From contig CAIXFP010000023.1 of the NCBI GenBank assembly GCA_903918705.1, forward strand, positions 1-9,819: DNA of 9,819 nt, read 5' to 3'. Under the pieces are notes generated by a model that worked only from the letters and a program-made list of their open reading frames with translations, was not told the origin of the DNA and did no database searches. This document shows, in pieces, positions 7,366 to 9,819 of this stretch (within the stretch, counting starts at the first letter, position 1; the number at the start of each line of letters is the position of its first letter). The DNA comes from an uncultured Pseudomonadota bacterium (GTDB lineage: Bacteria; Pseudomonadota; Gammaproteobacteria; Burkholderiales; Thiobacillaceae). The position numbers and the translations under genes were made by a program.

Positions 7366-7860
7366 TTAATGATTGGGTTGCGTTTTGACCATGAATGTTA
7401 CGAGATGTGGGCCTAGCCATTGTTGATTTATGATTTTGAAGGCTCCGTAGAACCCATAGACTGTAGCTAAACGGTTGGTGTCATCAAAATACATTGGAAA
7501 GGTTTCCTCGGTAATGATGTTGACATGAGTCGGATCGCGAAAAGCAGGCCCATGCGGATAGGCAGGGGTGAAGGAAAGGAACTGGCCGCCTGGTTTCAAT
7601 ACACGCCATATTTCATTCATGACCTCCACAAATGAATTGCGACGATGAGGCATATATATTACGCGTGGAATATGTTCGAGAAAATCATGTGCGGTGACAT
7701 AGTCAAATGTCTCTTCCGGGAATGGGATTGGTTCGATTGCCAAATCTGCTTTGAATATGCCGGCGCCAATATTTTCTCTTACGTCAATGCCATTTACTTC
7801 GTCGGCATTGAAAAAATTTTTCGGATTGGGGCCGCATCCAATGTCTAGGGATTTTGTCAT
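7366..7860 (-). CDS. Class I SAM-dependent methyltransferase, type 11-like (164 aa)
   Basis: A compact Rossmann methyltransferase. SLDIGCGPNP (residues 4-13, D6) is SAM motif I, placed almost at the N-terminus; NGIDVREN holds the acidic ribose-binding residue; ADLAIEPIPFPEETFDYVTAHDFLEHI is the motif II-IV stretch with the D-x-L-E-H signature; VLKPGGQFLSFTPAYPHG is the post-motif region. Family members are usually 160-250 residues, so it is short but plausibly complete. It runs opposite to the glycan genes and converges on the GT2 gene with 116 nt between them. The ribosome binding site is weak (GAAAG about 6 nt before ATG on the minus strand). A terminator-like hairpin lies 25 nt upstream of the start. 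Composition is low in GC (24 of 60 at 7741-7800), like the GT2 gene. It may methylate a glycan residue; the substrate is unknown. Confidence 0.85.
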   Translation of the reverse strand: MTKSLDIGCGPNPKNFFNADEVNGIDVRENIGAGIFKADLAIEPIPFPEETFDYVTAHDFLEHIPRVIYMPHRRNSFVEVMNEIWRVLKPGGQFLSFTPAYPHGPAFRDPTHVNIITEETFPMYFDDTNRLATVYGFYGAFKIINQQWLGPHLVTFMVKTQPNH

Positions 7861-7884
7861 CTTGCTTTCATCTCAGGTGTTTAC

Positions 7885-7903
7885 AAAAACCCCGATTCGG
7901 GAT
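7885..7903 (-). terminator. Rho-independent terminator-like hairpin, minus strand
   Basis: Read on the minus strand, ATCCCG and CGGGGT pair around an AAT loop (6 bp with one G-U pair), followed by TTTTT. The stem is short, so termination may be weak. Its position between the unassigned interval and the methyltransferase start, 25 nt from the ATG, means it would stop transcripts entering the methyltransferase from the right, or act as an attenuator in its leader. Confidence 0.4.
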
Positions 7904-7980
7904 CTGGTTTATTATTCCGGCGATGCTTGACGTGCGGACGCCTTGTTTCTTGAAAATTCAGATCCTCTAAAGGTCATTGA

Positions 7981-8016
7981 ATGTCCGCAAAACAAATACT
8001 AAATCACGCGAACTAA
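7981..8016 (+). CDS. Possible 11-codon leader ORF
   Basis: ATG 7981 to TAA 8014-8016 encodes MSAKQILNHAN. The sequence AAAGG at 7969-7973 lies 7 nt before the ATG, one of the better-placed ribosome binding sites in the window. The stop is 2 nt before another ATG (8019) that opens the larger frame ending at 8429. No known leader peptide is recognised; such short frames occur by chance, so this is tentative. Confidence 0.25.
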   Translation: MSAKQILNHAN

Positions 8017-8018
8017 TC

Positions 8019-8429
8019 ATGCAACGCTGGTATGTGATTCAGCATGAACTCATCCAGCTTCTGGCCAACTTGGCAGAACATGCAAGCAATCTGCACTGTT
8101 TCATCTCCGGTCTCGCCAAACCTATCCCGTTCATCCAAAACATCATCGGAAGGGTGCCTACAACTCAACCGCTTGAGGCCAGGGTAGCCAAATTGAGAGG
8201 ATTGGGCCCCCTGGGGCGGCGACTGAGCAAATTGCATGCTGTCCCGATACTACAGGCCGGATGCCAGACATCATCACTTCGATGCCGCGGTGCTGAAAAT
8301 GTGCATCGGTATCCTTGGAATCTGAGCGACAATCCGCCGCGCCCGAGGTTGGGCAACCTCTTGGTCGCAGTGACACAAACTGGAACAGGCACGTATACGC
8401 AACGGCATGAATGCCCCATTGGCTACTAA
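8019..8429 (+). pseudogene. Open frame with a NusG/RfaH-like first eight residues; possible gene remnant
   Basis: From ATG 8019 the frame reads MQRWYVIQ, a close match to how NusG-family antiterminators such as RfaH-type proteins begin (usually xxRWYVxQTKPRxE). After this the similarity stops: the expected TKPRQE and EPLFPGYLF motifs are absent in all three plus-strand frames through 8400, and the remainder (137 residues in all) has no recognisable domain. The frame also stays open upstream to a TTG at 7977. It overlaps the efflux gene start at 8407 by 23 nt. Specialised NusG paralogues often accompany polysaccharide operons, so a decayed or recombined antiterminator gene is possible, but the eight-residue match may be coincidence. 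Confidence 0.2.
8345..8360. repeat. Stem-loop upstream of the efflux gene
   Basis: GAGGTT and AACCTC form a perfect 6-bp stem around the loop GGGC. It lies 46 nt before the efflux gene's ATG and is followed by TTGG rather than a T-run, so it is not a good terminator. It could be an operator dyad or a leader structure. Confidence 0.3.
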
Positions 8430-9819
8430 GTGGTATGAAAGCAATAACCTACAGGCAGACCTGATCCGTGGCTGGCCTTTGAGCGTTCTATGTCGAATTC
8501 GTGCCGTATCGTTGTTGTTCCTGTTTGCGATGGCCCTGTCCGGCTGCTCCACCCCCAGTGGCCCCTACAGCAAGCCTGACGTCACTTTACCTTCGAGTTA
8601 CAAGCAGGCTGGTAGTCAGCCCGGTATCGTGTCCGCGTCAGCTGACTCAGCCTCTTCCACAGAGCGCCACTTAGCTGTGCCGGATGAACCCCTGATCGAG
8701 TGGTGGCACTACTTCGGCAACAATGAACTGGAAGGCCTGATCGATCGGGGCCTCTCCAACAACCCGGACATCCGCATCGCCCTGAATCGCATCGTTCAGG
8801 CCAAGGCCCGTGCCGATCAGGCCGGTGCCGGCAAATATCCCGCGGTTTCCGCGCCTCTGGTGGTCGCCGAACAGTATCCCGGTGGCACCACGGTCGGCAC
8901 GGCGCCCGCCGGCGGTGCTACCGGCAATTCCGCGCAGACGGTGCTGCAGGCCGGCATCCGGGCGGACTGGCGGCTGGACATCTGGGGTGAACAGAAAGCC
9001 CTGGCGGAGTCCGCCAACTTCCAGTTGCGGCGCGCGGTCTACGAGCGGGAAAACGTGCAGCGCAACCTGGCCGCCAACCTCGCCGCCAATTACGTGGAAT
9101 TCCTGTCTCTCAACGATCGCCTGAAAATCGCGCTGGAGACCGATGAAATCCTGAACGCCACCCTGTCCACCATCGAAAAGCGGGTCAAGGCGGGCGATGC
9201 CACCCTGTCCGAACTCGAACAGCAGCGAGCGGCGATCTTTTCCGTGCGGGCGACGATACCCGCCCTGGAACAACAGCGCCTCGATGTCATCGGCGCCCTG
9301 GCCAACCTGGTCGGAACCGTGCCGGGAAATCTCAACCTGTCCGACGACGGCCTCGATTCCCTGACCGTCCCGCAGGCCCTGCCCGGATTGCCCTCCGCCT
9401 TGCTGCTGCGGCGTCCCGATATCCGGGTGTCCGAGGCGCAGCTCCTCAGCGCGGACGCAGATGTCGACGTGGCCCGGGCGCGCCTTCTGCCGCCCATGGA
9501 TCTGTCGGCCCAGGCCGGCTACAGCAGCGTTTCCCTGTCCCGCCTGTTCACGCCCACGGCCTTGTTCTGGAACGTGGTGGACAGCGTGACCGTCAGCATT
9601 TTCGACAGCGGCCGCAAGAAGAACGACCAGATCTACTCCCAGGCGGTCCGGGAAGAAATGGTGGAAACCTACGCGCGCACCATCAACCAGGCCATGAAGG
9701 AGGTGGAAAGCGCCCTGGCTTCGGTCCGCATGGCGGAGCGGCGCCTCAAGGACCAGAAGGATTCCGCCCAGGCGGCCCGGCGCGCCTGGGACATCAGCAA
9801 CAAGGTCTACGATGTGGGC
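8407..9819 (+). CDS. RND efflux outer-membrane lipoprotein, NodT/OprM (TolC) family, 3'-truncated
   Basis: The frame is open for 471 codons to the right edge, lacking its C-terminus. TolC-family proteins form trimeric outer-membrane channels for tripartite efflux pumps. A basic and hydrophobic stretch (RIRAVSLLFLFAMALSGC) ends in a lipobox with C47, predicting an acylated N-terminus. Family hallmarks are WWHYFGNNELEGLIDRGLSNN near residues 98-118, the ADWRLDIWGE strand-helix motif, long helical repeats, and LPSALLLRRPDIRVSEAQLLSADADV, the strongly conserved centre of the second repeat. Full-length members are usually about 450-500 residues, so little is missing. ATG 8407 is the only in-frame ATG before the signal sequence after the stop at 8371-8373, but it has no clear ribosome binding site and gives a long 46-residue leader; TTG 8479 would give a more usual length. 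Pump partners may lie to the right. Confidence 0.9.
   Translation, partial: MNAPLATKWYESNNLQADLIRGWPLSVLCRIRAVSLLFLFAMALSGCSTPSGPYSKPDVTLPSSYKQAGSQPGIVSASADSASSTERHLAVPDEPLIEWWHYFGNNELEGLIDRGLSNNPDIRIALNRIVQAKARADQAGAGKYPAVSAPLVVAEQYPGGTTVGTAPAGGATGNSAQTVLQAGIRADWRLDIWGEQKALAESANFQLRRAVYERENVQRNLAANLAANYVEFLSLNDRLKIALETDEILNATLSTIEKRVKAGDATLSELEQQRAAIFSVRATIPALEQQRLDVIGALANLVGTVPGNLNLSDDGLDSLTVPQALPGLPSALLLRRPDIRVSEAQLLSADADVDVARARLLPPMDLSAQAGYSSVSLSRLFTPTALFWNVVDSVTVSIFDSGRKKNDQIYSQAVREEMVETYARTINQAMKEVESALASVRMAERRLKDQKDSAQAARRAWDISNKVYDVG

Larger units (their letters stand above)
7861..8406. other. 546-nt interval without a confidently assigned gene
   Basis: This divergent gap separates the minus-strand methyltransferase from the plus-strand efflux gene and should contain both promoters, though I found no convincing -35/-10 pair for either. 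A weak match upstream of the efflux gene (GTGACA 8370-8375, TATACG 8394-8399, spacing 18) would put the transcript start at the ATG itself. The interval contains the terminator-like hairpin at 7885-7903, a possible 11-codon ORF at 7981-8016, an open frame from 7977 or 8019 to 8429 and a hairpin at 8345-8360. Several other short frames exist on both strands, none with recognisable motifs. It could be the decayed remains of a gene. Confidence 0.6.

Noticed and set aside
8671..9273. 200-codon minus-strand open frame at the right end
   Set aside because: It is antisense to the TolC-family gene, whose conserved motifs are unmistakable.
1..9819. CRISPR arrays, tRNA or rRNA genes, insertion-sequence ends
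   Set aside because: No regularly spaced repeats, cloverleaf-like segments, or terminal inverted repeats with a transposase frame were seen on either strand.

Overview
The window looks like a surface-glycan or glycosylation locus from a GC-rich Gram-negative bacterium, probably a proteobacterium. The support is a TolC/NodT-type outer-membrane lipoprotein at the right edge, GGAG-like ribosome binding sites and about 60% GC in the main genes (36/60 at 541-600 and 38/60 at 9301-9360, counted by hand). No species can be named from the sequence.

Layout. Positions 2-175 hold the last codons of an unidentified plus-strand gene. From 271 to 6383 four plus-strand genes lie close together: a WalW-like polysaccharide deacetylase (271-1197), a glycosyltransferase-methyltransferase fusion sharing an ATGA overlap with it (1194-2504), a TPR/radical-SAM/SPASM protein (2588-4039), and a GT4-GT2-TPR three-part protein overlapping it by 26 nt (4014-6383). 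After a 131-nt gap comes a small GT2-like glycosyltransferase (6515-7249). A convergent minus-strand SAM methyltransferase follows (7366-7860). The interval 7861-8406 has no gene I can name; it holds a terminator-like hairpin, a possible 11-codon ORF, a puzzling open frame that starts like a NusG/RfaH protein, and a second hairpin. From 8407 to the right edge runs the truncated gene for an RND-type outer-membrane efflux lipoprotein.

How the genes may work together. The deacetylase, three proteins with glycosyltransferase domains, two methyltransferase domains and a radical SAM enzyme suggest assembly and tailoring of a glycan (O-antigen, capsule or exopolysaccharide) or of a glycosylated protein. 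TPR-like repeats in the adjacent radical SAM protein and GT4-GT2 protein raise the possibility that these enzymes recognise or scaffold a protein. That is inference from domain architecture; no acceptor protein is visible here. The GT2 and minus-strand methyltransferase genes contain stretches near 40% GC, unlike their neighbours, which suggests separate acquisition. The efflux gene probably belongs to a different functional unit starting at the right edge.
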